Below, piece by piece: positions 48,682 to 59,482 of a stretch of 64,000 nucleotides of DNA. Below the pieces are notes generated by a model. The model made no database searches. It was not told where the DNA came from and worked only from the letters and a program-made list of their open reading frames with translations. Location: the NCBI RefSeq assembly GCF_002078875.1, contig NC_034414.1:17393471-17457470 (forward strand), read 5' to 3'. How positions within the stretch are numbered: the stretch's first letter is position 1; each line of letters opens with the position of its first letter. The stretch is from Numida meleagris. Lineage: Eukaryota > Chordata > Aves > Galliformes > Numididae. Both the position numbers and the translations under genes were made by a program.

Positions 48682-51132
48682 CAGTAGCAGGAGCTGCTGA
48701 AGTGTGTTTGTGTAGCATTACTTGGACCCAGTGCTCACTGGGGACTGGCTGCTGCACTGGTGGGATGGTGGCAGTTGTTCCTCCCCAGCAGGACAAAGAG
48801 ACAGGGACACTGCATTTGTGCTGCTCTACCTGACTTATTTCCTGCCTCAGTGAACTGAAACATTTATACACCTCCATGGGATCACTGAGCTCCTACAAGG
48901 AGCTTTTCCTATGGGGTTTAACTGCTGAGAAGCTTTAATCAAAATGTCTTCTCTGCTTTCATCTATTTGACGTTTCATAAGAAAGAGTTAAATTATGTGA
49001 GAGTTCTTCTTTTTGGTCACTGTCTCAGCTGAGTTACTGATGCAATACCCTAGGGAACCTGGAGTTTAAATTATGCTAATGATGTCATTATAGCCTTATA
49101 CTCCATGTATTTTCATGCTGTTCTCAATCTGTGTCTTTCCAGCTACTAATGCCCCACAAAGCTTTCCCTTGGGAAAGTGACCAAAAGCAGTTTGTAGTTG
49201 ATACTAGAGACCTCTGGGGAGAAAACAGAAATGGAAACTGAGAGTGAAGCACGAACATTTTCTTGAAACAGATATCTTGTTGAAGGAGGTTGTTGGTGGT
49301 GGTTGTTGTTGTTTTGTTTTGTTATTTCCCCAAGCAAACCTCTCCTTCTATTGCTACTGCTTTAGCAAACCTATTTGTTAGTAGCAGAAAGAAAACATTT
49401 CACTATAATTCACATAGACTGGGTTCTCAGAGCTTCACAGGCCTTACTGTGGCATTTACTTTAGCCAAGTAAAGACAGAGCAATTGCTTGGTAAATATGA
49501 CTCTGACAATATACAATGATAATAAACCAAACTAATTCATTGTATTGACAGCAATGACTCTTCTAAGTGGACTATGATGGTACCTCTATTTTACCAGGGA
49601 TGAATCCCATCTGTGCCAAGTTCACTTTTGTTAAGCAAAGTATCTTTGCTCTTGCCTGTGTATATACACTGTTCACTTAACTTGGTGGTGATCATACATA
49701 CGTACAGAGAAAGAATGTTTCCTGTGTAGTTTATTTCAATAAACTATTGTGTATTGGAATAGATGCCTGCATTCCATTGCAATTTTGTTTTCAGCAGTTT
49801 GTTCTAAGAAAAATAGAAGATGAAATAGCGGAAATATCTAACTTCCATGTATCAGGAAATCATATGTAAAAGTGTTGTTATTGCTGGCTTAGCCTGATCT
49901 GCTGTTAGCCCTAAATCCTTGTTAGTGACTTGATGAGACCGGATTTCATCTTGTGTACCTGCTGGGTGGAAATGCAAGTCACAGCAGCAAAAGCATCTGC
50001 TTCCTCTAGTTCAAAGCTTTGGCAGCACTCTGTTTGATTCTTAAATTGGTCTTAGAATTTGTTTGGCAAGTGCGTGCTTTGTCATCTGTATTTTTATTTT
50101 TGGTTCATGTCACTCAGCAGCAGATCTTTGTTACATTCTTCCATTAAAAATGTACAAGTTTGCTTTGTTTTATAGCTTTGAATATCTCTGAGTTTGGATG
50201 GTTACCACCCTGAAAGCCTGGGGGGCAAATAGATATGAAGAAGATTTTAATTCATATCAGTGCAATGATTGATAGATGCAAAAATATCTCTCCTGCCTTC
50301 TCAAAGAAAACTTGAATGAATGAGTTGCATCGGTGTAGATGGTGATATTGAAAAAATAACACCTAGTCAAGAATAAATGTTTAAAGTGACTTTCACCTGG
50401 TTAGAAATACACTATGTACCTTTCAGCAAATCAAAACCATGACAGCCAGAAAGATGCGTGATGTGCAGGTTACTTTATTGAACATTATCTGCCGCATAAA
50501 GATCTTTCTCCGTTTCTCCAAGTCTCAGAGCTTTGTGCAAACAAAATATCTTGCTATTCTGTCTGTGTTGACTATATAGGCTCTATCTCTAATATTTGGG
50601 CTACACACTCTGTTTATGAGATAAGCCTCCTCCTGTTAGTTTGTCTGTGACTTAAGAAGCATCTCATCGTGACTTTAATTAGATGAGACTCTTGCAAATA
50701 ACTTTCACATGAATGTTATTGTTGGAAGGCAGATATTTTCAGCAGTGCAAAAGACTTCAATAGGATTTTGAATTAGCACAAATGAGTTAAGTAGCGTAGC
50801 TCCAGCTCAAGATAGAAAAATCCCACTGAACTGAAATCACTTTGTGATCTTCAGCAAAAATTTAGTAATGGTAGAAGGATGCTTGTTGCTTTCTCCATTC
50901 AAAACACCATTTCACTTCTAAGAGTGGGGATTAGACCTAATGCCAAATCTGTTATTGGCTTGTACAGTCAGATAAGCAGAATATCTGTTATCATCTTCCA
51001 TTGCTTTTATGTACACCTGTGCCCAGTCTGTGAATGCAGAGAGACTACCAACCAGTTGCAATGGCCACTGGGGAGTAAATTTTGTCCTTCTATTTAAGTG
51101 AAAGTTCATAATCTGTTGAGGTGTTGAATTTC
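48682..51132. other. Non-coding stretch, no gene seen
   Basis: Unique DNA with a TTG/GGT simple repeat at 49286-49324. Around 49065-49090, GGAGTTTAAATTATGCTAAT is followed by GATGTCATTA, an octamer-like and a CRE-like word side by side. Around 50665-50690, GACTTTAATTAGATGAGACT contains a homeodomain core. These are weak regulatory hints only. Confidence 0.5.
49286..49324 (+). repeat. GTT/GGT simple repeat
   Basis: GAGGTTGTTGGTGGTGGTTG, then TTGTTGTTTTGTTTTGTT. A short imperfect microsatellite. Confidence 0.85.
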
Positions 51133-51510
51133 CCAGGTGCTCCTGTGTAGCAGAAATGCAAGTCATGGCTTGAACCAGTGATGGAGCACCTGGTGGGAAG
51201 GCAGGGCCAACCCAGGGGAGCTCAGGTGCATGCAGTGAACCTGAGTGACCAGAAGGGGTGGAGCCAGGATCCACCCCTTCCCAGCCCTCATTTAAGGGTT
51301 GGCAGGGAAGGCAAGGGTATCTTGCTGGAGATCTTTGTGTATGTGAGGCCTTCTGAAGGTAAGCAGATTCTTTCCTTTGTTTCTGTGTTCAAGGCTGTCA
51401 CCTTTGTGCATATCCTCGTTTGTTGCAGCTTAAAAGACTTTGCTACTTCGCTGCTATTGCTATGCTTTACATTGTGTTACAGTGTTGCATCCTGGGAGGA
51501 GAGAGTGTTC
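51133..51510 (+). promoter_or_regulatory. Promoter- or LTR-like unit with two perfect hairpins
   Basis: In order: an 11-bp perfect inverted repeat (CCAGGTGCTCC at 51133-51143 with its complement at 51183-51193); a second 11-bp repeat (GAAGGGGTGGA at 51252-51262 with TCCACCCCTTC at 51270-51280), which also supplies a CACCC/KLF-type box; a TATA-like CATTTAAGG at 51289-51297; and a strong splice donor, GAAG|GTAAGC, at 51359. The region is GC-richer than its flanks. The layout fits the U3-R part of a solo LTR or a transposon-derived promoter with a short first exon. I could not find clear TG...CA ends or a target duplication, so the limits are approximate. Confidence 0.35.
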
Positions 51511-54500
51511 TAGAATTGTGTCCTCTGTAAACTCCGCTTTAAAGCTAGTACGGTTGTAGAAAAGTATATGAATATGACAGTGTACTTGATAAATGAAAAA
51601 TGTAGTAAGGGGCTATACGTCTCACCACAGATGGAAAATTCTGTGAAAGATAATAAGTTTAGTTCTTGCAGAGTAAGTCAGAATGGGAACCTTACTGCCT
51701 TTAAGACATTTTGTGCTATTGAAGCACCGGTAGATACAACTTTATCTTGCTTCTTTTGTGGCTTCATGATAAATATTTTTAGTATTCATGCTTAGATACG
51801 CGTACTGTCAGATAGTAACTAAAATGCTTCAGAGGGTCCTGCAGGCATGTTTTTTTTCCCCATAATAATGAGGAAGAAGACACAGAAAGATTAAGTTGTT
51901 AGATCTGTCATTGCAAGCAAGCAATGCCCAGATTTACTCTTTTTCTTGTTTCCTAGACTTACAAGTAGAAAATCATGTACTATGCTAATAAACTTTTATT
52001 GATAACTTCTGTACATAAAATAATACATGACCACTGTGAAAGAAGATACGAAGTCTCATTAAGTCACCAATGGAAAGGGCTTTACTGGTCACCTAGCTCA
52101 AAATGACTGTATTAGTCACCTAATGTTCTGTTCTGAAGGTACCGGGAAAATTAGGACTTCAACAGAAGAACTGCTTCTGAAGTTTGGTTTCCTCTAGATG
52201 AGAAGTGCAGGACACTGATGTAGCTAACTTGCAGCATGCATACCAAAATATTTGCAATTGTTTATAAGGTCCGGTAACTTTTGTGACAAGACTATTTGCC
52301 CTCTCTTCTATCCCTGTAATCAGTATCATTGCCCTCCACAACCCACCTCTGAAAGAAAACAACCCAAAAAACAATATATCAAGAAATCGTAATTAAAGTG
52401 ATGAAGTGAAATTCCTGGATGTAGATAACTGACCTAGCTTTGATTCTGATGCCAGATCATGCACATGGCTAATCATGAGAAGCTACATCTTCTCTGAGAT
52501 ATAATAAGGGCTATTGAACTCTAAAAATGTAATGTCACAAAAAAAGAATGTGTTTGTACTAATTCCTATTAGCTGTGATGTCAACACTATAAAAGCTTCC
52601 GTTCATGAAGCACTGTTTTACATCCTAGCTGTGAATGCAAAACAGTGCTTGTTAGAGAAAAGGGAGAATATCAAAATAGCATTTTGAAATAATTTGCTGA
52701 AAACATTTAGGGAATGCATTATCCATACATAACACTACTAGCATTATTAATTCTAGCCCAGTTTCTTAGCAAGAAAGTATCTCTTGAACTCTGTAAACTA
52801 GACTTCAGGATTGAAAAGCAAGAAGGCAGAATGGCTGAACTGCAAAGAAAAGGGAATTATTTAAAACTCATCTCAAAGCAGTGGCCTTTGTTGGAAATGG
52901 TAACACAGTTTACAGTGACCCTGAGTATAATACTTATGAATCAATAACTTGCATGTAGATCTTCTGAAGCGTTTTATACTGATGGCTGCTTGTGCTGGGG
53001 TCCTTTTAGTGCCTGTATCACCCTGGCTCAATTCTAGCTGGAGGTCACTGAAGAACTTACAATGCTGTGAACAGTCTAATTATTTCTTCAGTAAAATAAT
53101 TTGAACAGAAGTTTCCTTACAGATTGTGGCCATTGCTTCCCTATTGGAATTCCTGGCTCTGGATAGGATATAAAACAAATCCTGAGCAGATCTTGATCAT
53201 ACTGCAAGGGTGGGGGAGAAATCCTTTTGCCCTTATCTGGGGCAGCAGGCAAGTTACCCTCTGTGATTTTGACAACTTGAAAGTGAGAGGGCAAGTCCAG
53301 CAGGTCAGGCCTTCAGTATGTACCTCAGAGGAGTGGTACCTTCCTTATGTGAACCCTAAGTTTTCCTTTAAAGATTTGTCAATGGAAGAATGACTCAAGC
53401 AACCTGCTTTCTTTCTGACTTCTTGTGGCTAGCCCTGCTGCAGTTTGCCACTGCTGGTCTGGCTTGCTGCTGATGCTAATTAGGGAGCAGCTGACAACTT
53501 ACACTAAGATAATTGGAAAAGAATGAATCATCTTTTTCTTACCATTTGGGTAAGATTTTTTGCATTTTCATGAGCTGAAGAAAGAGGGGAATGAGCCCAA
53601 TTACAGCTCTTGTAATTCTCTCACCTTTTGCTGAGCTGATTGTTAAGGAGTTACAGGTGCTGAAATAGCCAGTCAGCAGGAAACAAAGTACTGAAAAGGG
53701 TGTTATTTAAGTTGGCCCACTGCTACATAACTTACAAGTTAATCAGTATTTCAGAGTTCAAAAGAGAGGAAGGTCAACATGGATTCTGATAAAGTTTATC
53801 TCATCAATAAGCTCAGAGGCTGAGAGGGAAAATGATTTGGACATATTTAATTGAGCTGTAATTTCCAAAAAAATCAGTGTTAAGGGACTGCAGGTAATAT
53901 GGAGCTGTGACTGGGAATGTGCAGTGGGTTACTTTGAGAAAAGATGTACAGGGTTGAATTGCAGGCAGTATGTTGTTATGATTCCTTGTTTTCATTTTCA
54001 GTATTCCTGCTGCCGTTCATGTGAATGGGCACAAATTCTTGTGGACATGCGCACATGCATGTAACACTGTTTTAACTGTGAAAGCAAGTATTTTGAGTTA
54101 CATATTCAAAACTCTTAATTCCTTTTGAAATTATGTGGCTTATTTGATTCAGGTGAATTGAGTACTGTGTTTGAAATAAAAAATGATGAAAACTAAGGAC
54201 TGATAAAGACAGGGATTTTTCCTGGTCTTCTCATTAATGTCCTTCTCCACCTGCAAGCTGTCCACCTTATTTGACTTACGATGTTGAGATTCAGATGCTG
54301 ATTCACTCTTGGTTCAGAGTTTGTATATAGCAAGGGAAAAAGATTCTATCCTAACAGACAGACGATGTCTGGTTCAGCCTCAGAAGAGAACATAATTGAG
54401 AACTTTTGCTTATGTGCCCTAGGAAATAGGTAACTACGTGCATTGTGGCATTTTGCAAAGAGATACCTCTGGAGATGTCAGATAATGTGGAATGTGTGCT

Positions 54501-55520
54501 GGTTAATCTAGAGTTCAGAGATTTACCTAGAAAGACAGATATATAATAGAGACCTGCCTGGGTTGGGGGCGAGTGGTGAATGTAGGAAACTGATTTTTGA
54601 GACATAAACTGGTTCACATAGATTTTTTTGGCTGCATGTGGAAGCAGATGGGGAAAATGCAGTTCATTAGGAATATTGATATTGGCACCTAACATTGGAG
54701 GTACTGGCAAGTCTCTTCATAATTATACTGTACATCTCCAGGTTTCTCCTCATATTTTTTCAGAGCTGTATATTTTACAGCTAAATATGACATGATCAGC
54801 TAGTTGCTGAAATAAACTGAAGCAGATTTGGTAAGGCAAATACACTAGCTGTGATTTTAAATGCACTTACTCATCAGTAACTGACTGTCTCATACAAAAA
54901 CATAGACTTTATTTTTATCTAGAGACAGATTCATTTCATGTAATGCTTGAATTTCTAGTGCTCAGCTAGTTGTCCCGGAGATGCAATGATCCAAAATAGG
55001 AGAGATAGATACATATTTTAGATGCTTGGTGGAAAATCTGTTGACTTTTCATTATTACTAAAAAAAAAAGTTTGAACTCATTCTTTGGAGTTGCATGGAA
55101 ATTTGTCTAAATAAGGAAAACCATTTTCTCAACTCTTCAGTTTGCTGTCAGTCTATGGATAATGTTTGCCTTGGGGCTCATTTTTGCTGTTGCACTGTGA
55201 AGTTTTAGGATGGCCTGTGCATAACTGCCTTCAGGAGATGTTCTCTCCAAAGCTGCTCTTCCAGTTGAGTGCAGATAGAGGTTGATCTGTTCAGAAGCAA
55301 TGTATTAGGCTGAATGCCAAACTCCTCCTATACCACATGGTGAAGCAGATGATCTTTGGACCAATTTATTTGGCATAGTTTCCTGCTGTGGCTGGGCTGA
55401 ACCTGGGAATGTGCGGCATCCCCTGTGGGCTCCCACTCACAGGGGTGCTCTGGTGGTGACCACGCTGCTCATGCTGCTTGTGCTAGTGCCTCTTCTGCAG
55501 CACAATGGGAATCCTGGAGC
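51511..55520. other. Non-coding stretch, no gene supported
   Basis: Unique DNA with no recognised repeat. It includes the possible conserved element at 53430-53790. The 119-codon minus frame (54351-54710) is unrecognisable. Confidence 0.5.
53430..53790. promoter_or_regulatory. Possible conserved non-coding element
   Basis: Dense homeodomain-type words (GATGCTAATTAGGGAGC, CCCAATTACAGCTCTTGTAA, TAATTGG) lie among E-box-like CAGCTG and CAGGTG sites. The stretch lacks simple repeats. It resembles developmental enhancers in style only. Confidence 0.28.
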
Positions 55521-56258
55521 TGTGATACCTAAATGGTTAACAAAAATACCAAGAATTTGTGTTGGTAGTCAGTAAATAAGACTCAGCTGGATCTCTCTGA
55601 TCAGGAGGAGCTAAAAGTGTTTAAAAGCCGATCTTGGTTTCAGAAGTTTCCTGGCATCTCCCCTGTTTAGCTTCAGCCTGCCACAGCCTTCAGAGAAGAC
55701 TTTTCTACCTACCAAGTATTTTCTACCTTTTTTTTTTTTGTTTCCTTATAGCTTCTTGATTTTCCTAAAGCCACAAAGTGTATTTTTTTTCCCTTGTTTT
55801 CTTCTGCTCAGAGAAAAAGGGGTCAACCCCCCCAGTAGGGGTCAGGGAACACCTGAGCTGATCTGCCTCCACCACAAGCAGGAATGGTAATAGAGCACAG
55901 CTGAGACACCTAAGTGTGCAATCTCTACCAGGTTTTGCACAGAACTGGGCACAGCTTTGAAAATCTGTCATGCAAGTGGAGACCAATACAGAGTAAGCAG
56001 AAAATATTAAAATTCCCTTCTGTAGTACAGCTGCCTAAAAAAGACAAAGCCGGGGTTTGTAAATTCCAAACTTGCTCTTAGTTTCCTATAAGAACTAATT
56101 TGAAGTAAAGTACATATACAGGCTAATTCCATGTGTTGCAAGGCTGTTGAAGATGCCTATGGGATATGAGCATATGTCATTTCTCTGAGATCAAAGGCCT
56201 TTCTGTAAATGTTCATTTTTCAAATTTTTCCATGTCTTCCAAGTAAAGAAACTGATTT

Positions 56259-56271
56259 CCCCCCCCCCCCC
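56259..56271 (+). repeat. Poly-C run of 13
   Basis: Thirteen consecutive C after TGATTT. With the G22 run at 9193 it is one of two long G/C homopolymers in an otherwise AT-rich window. Confidence 0.9.
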
Positions 56272-57700
56272 GTTCCTCTAATTTTAACAGAATTTAAATT
56301 CTGAAATCATGTCCAGTTCTCAAAATCAGTCGTGAAACTCCAACTACTTTACTGCTTGATGTTGAGAAGTATGCCTAGGGCATGCAGTAATCACATTCCA
56401 TGGCTGCCACATCAGCAGCTCATGTTCCCTTTTGGAATAGGATCTCTATGTTGTACAGGTCCATCTTTTAAACCTGTACTAAATTCTCAACTAGAATACA
56501 TATCTCCTGTGCAATATGTAGTGCTGTGCTGAATGAATCTTCATCTTTGTTAAAATTGAATGTGTGTGCGCATACAAGTTCATATAGTATAGCTGTTTAT
56601 CAATCACCATCTCTCTTTTCTGGGCTGCTTTTTCTTTTTTTTTTTCATCTTCCCTTAGGAATTGCTTTTGAAGGTATTTTGATTAGTTATGTAATTAGCC
56701 ACTTGTACAGTTAAAAGCAAACTTTCAGGTCACATACTGTATGTTTACTCTTTGGCTTAGGAGAGCTTCATTCAGAAGAAATTGCTATTGTTTCTTTGCC
56801 TTCCCATGGGAAAGCTTTCATTTTGGAAACCATTCAATAAATGTAAGGTATGCAAAGAATACTGTAAAGACTGTTCTTGAGTTTGCCAGACTTTTTTTTT
56901 TTATAGGCAGTAGTTACCAATTACTTTCTTCTGCATAAGGGCAGAGATTTTTTTCTTATGAATTCTGCTGTGGGCTGATCTTTGATTTCTTGGTGATGCT
57001 TGAAAATGAAAACCTGTGTCAGTGTCCTCCCTCTCCTTCCTTCTCCTCCACCCTGTGCTCTGCAGTAGCTTTAAAAAAAAAAAAGGGTAAGATGGCTTAC
57101 CTTAAATGATCCCTAGTGATTACCTCAAATATTCTTGACAAAAAACTTAACATCCACAAATACAATGACATAATTTTCTGAGTTGTTAAATTTTTATGCT
57201 TGAGTCTGTGATATCTCTTTCAGTTTTGGTGGAATGCACGTATATTTCAATCCTAGAGAACTTTTTATGATTAGAAAATCACCAGAGATCTATGCTCATG
57301 AAGAACGTGACATTATTTTTCATCAGGAAAATGCTCTTTAGATGTCTTTCCCAAAGTGATCACTGCATTCAGTGCTTCAGGAATCATTTTTCTGAATGTG
57401 TCATAGCATAATAATCCCATCCTTCTTTGGTTACAAATTTAACAAAAATACACTGAATATATCCTATCCTAAAATAGATTCAAATCTATTGCTGAAATCT
57501 GTGGCTTTCACAGGAGTATATGGCAAGGCTAAACATCTGGTGATTGATCGCTTTCACATTCCCAGTACTTACAAACCTGCCCTCACAGAATGAGCAAGGT
57601 AATGTGTGACACAAAGCCAGCAATGATAATTTTAGCAACCTGATATTTTGCAGTTCATAGGCAACATTTGGCCAATTGTTTAGAGCAGCTCTCCTGTTGT

Positions 57701-57724
57701 TTATTACTATTATTATTATTTTTA
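57701..57724 (+). repeat. Short (TTA)n microsatellite
   Basis: TTATTACTATTATTATTATT followed by TTTAA. Confidence 0.85.
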
Positions 57725-59000
57725 AACAGGGTTATCGGTTTTGGCAAACAATTTTACTTGTTCAGTTGTTCTCAAGTGATGTCTCTGGTGTTACGGATGG
57801 AGTTTCCTTTACAAAAATTACAAAGAGAATAATATGGTTTCAGTTATGTACTAGTCGTGACTCTGAGAGCCACCATGTTCACACTGTTAGTGAACAACTA
57901 AGTATAATGCATCAAGTGCATTCATGGTTTTATTGGGGCAGCGTGTGCATCTGCAACCGAGAAAAGAGCCCCAAACCCTTCATTCACAGTAAGACCGGTC
58001 TGGTTGTTCATTTGTATAGCAGCAAAGCCTTTAATGGTGACTGAAGGATTAATCTACTTCATGAAATGTATAATTGCAGATCAAGGGGATGTGTAAACTT
58101 TCTGGATCGCTTTGGTTCTAGGATGTATTTCTCAATTATTTAATCTCATGTTGTTATAGTGATAAGGTACTTCCTAATGAAAATTCTGAACATACCTCAT
58201 GAAGATAATTTTTGAACTCTTGAGCAATGGAGATATGTACCTTTCATCTGAAAATAGATGTTTTTTTAGGCAACCGTGTGTTAGGTTTGTAGGGAGAAGT
58301 GCTTGATTTCTAATTGGCAAAAATAGAATTCCTTGTAAAATACAATGGATTGTTACATAATTGTAATATAAGTGAATTATGTTTATCACCTAATTTTTTT
58401 GGTAAATTTCAATCTTTTAAAATTCAGTTATGCTGTATGGATGATGGAAAACCAACAGAAACTCCAATTGCTTTGTTGTTCGGTAGAATAAAAATTTCTC
58501 AAAGTTATCCTATTGGTGTAATAAACTGTAGCACAAAAATAAGTCTTGTGATAACATCTATTGTAAAACACAAATTCCATCATATGCTGTGTCTTATATC
58601 TTGTCTGTCAATATAACTGCAATCTGAATCAAAGCACTTCTTCAACATAGCGGGCAGTGTTTCCAGACTACACCATGATGGTTTGGCTGCAAGAGGTTGT
58701 CATGAGGCAGCACTTGGGCACTCGTTATGTAAGCTCTTTTCTATTTAAAGTCTTGAAGCTCTGCGTAACTCTCATACATGCGGTGACCTTTCCCTCTGTT
58801 GTTGTGTCCCAGCAACTGAACTTTGACAGACTGCATGGGACACCTCTGCTTGCTTGCTATTTTGCCTTTTCTTCCTGTATGCATTAGAAAACACTCCGAA
58901 GAGTTGCCTGTGTTCTCAGGAAGGAAATTTGTTCCTGAGCGGCCACAGTTCATCTTCTGTATTTGAGTTGCTGAAGATGGCTGACATACAGCAACTGTGG

Positions 59001-59482
59001 TGGATGCTCCAAAAGCAATGCCTCTTATTTTATTATGTTGGCTCATGACATCAGAGGCAGATATCGGTGATGATAGAAGTTGAACCTTCCCGCCGATATT
59101 CATTTAATTATGTTGCCATGTGACAGATGGCAGCAGAGGGACAGACTGATGTCTGACATGGGAGCGTGTATGAATCTAAGGTGTGGAACTGAATTCCTCC
59201 ATGTGAAAAAAATGGCACCCACTGACATCCATCAATGCTTGCTGAGTGTTTATGGAGACCAAGCAGTGGATGGTGTGTTTCAGTAGCTGTGAGTGAGATT
59301 TTTAAGAGCACGGCATGCAGGCTCTTGTTCATTGCTGGTAAAAATGCATAACTAATGGTCATGACTGTTGAAAAATTGTATTCTGTAGCTGAGAATTTGC
59401 TCTATCAAACAGTGTTATTGTGGTCTTTTTATGTGCTGTAGTTTCTGTGGAAATAAATCGGAGGCATTACATTCAGGGTTAT
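59001..59482 (+). mobile_element. Second internally deleted mariner (Galluhop type)
   Basis: The left terminal repeat starts TGGATGCTCCAAAAGCAATG at 59001. The right end reads GGAGGCATTACATTCAGGGT to about 59482, an eroded complement. The inside aligns with the 8.7-kb copy: GTGACAGATGGCAGCAG, then 'CCATCAATGCTTGCTGAGTG', 'TTTATGGAGACCAA', 'GAGAATTTGCTCTATCAAAC' and 'GTAGTTTCTGTGGAAATAAA'. At about 480 bases it is a deletion derivative. Neither flanking TA is preserved, and terminal repeat identity is lower, so it looks somewhat older or more decayed than the first copy. Confidence 0.85.
59080..59286 (+). pseudogene. Remnant of mariner transposase (N-terminal part)
   Basis: The frame reads CDRWQQRDRLMSDMGACMNL, then EFLHVKKMAPTDIHQCLLSV and YGDQAVDGVFQ before a stop. 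It is homologous to the 8.8-kb remnant. Between AVD and GVF the TVRRW-type segment is missing (about 20 bases relative to the other copy), which shifts the frame. Downstream, a second deletion joins it to the C-terminal segment (HGMQALVHCW in another frame). There is no catalytic core. Confidence 0.8.

Larger units (their letters stand above)
55521..59000. other. Non-coding stretch, no gene supported
   Basis: Unique DNA with several homopolymers (T near 55729 and 56638, C13 at 56259, A near 57073). A TATA-like GTGTTTAAAAGC lies near 55618-55629 without other promoter evidence. The interval just left of the second mariner (58640-59000) has a 76-codon plus frame and a 120-codon minus frame, neither recognisable. 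Confidence 0.5.

Noticed and set aside
48383..48877. Longest open frame, 164 codons on the minus strand
   Set aside because: It spans the CR1 tail at 48627-48681 and the poly-A runs at 48516-48542, and has no recognisable domain.
55600..55740. TATA-like GTGTTTAAAAGC as a second LTR or promoter
   Set aside because: There is no accompanying inverted repeat, CACCC-type box, clear donor or LTR end. AT-rich words of this kind are common here.
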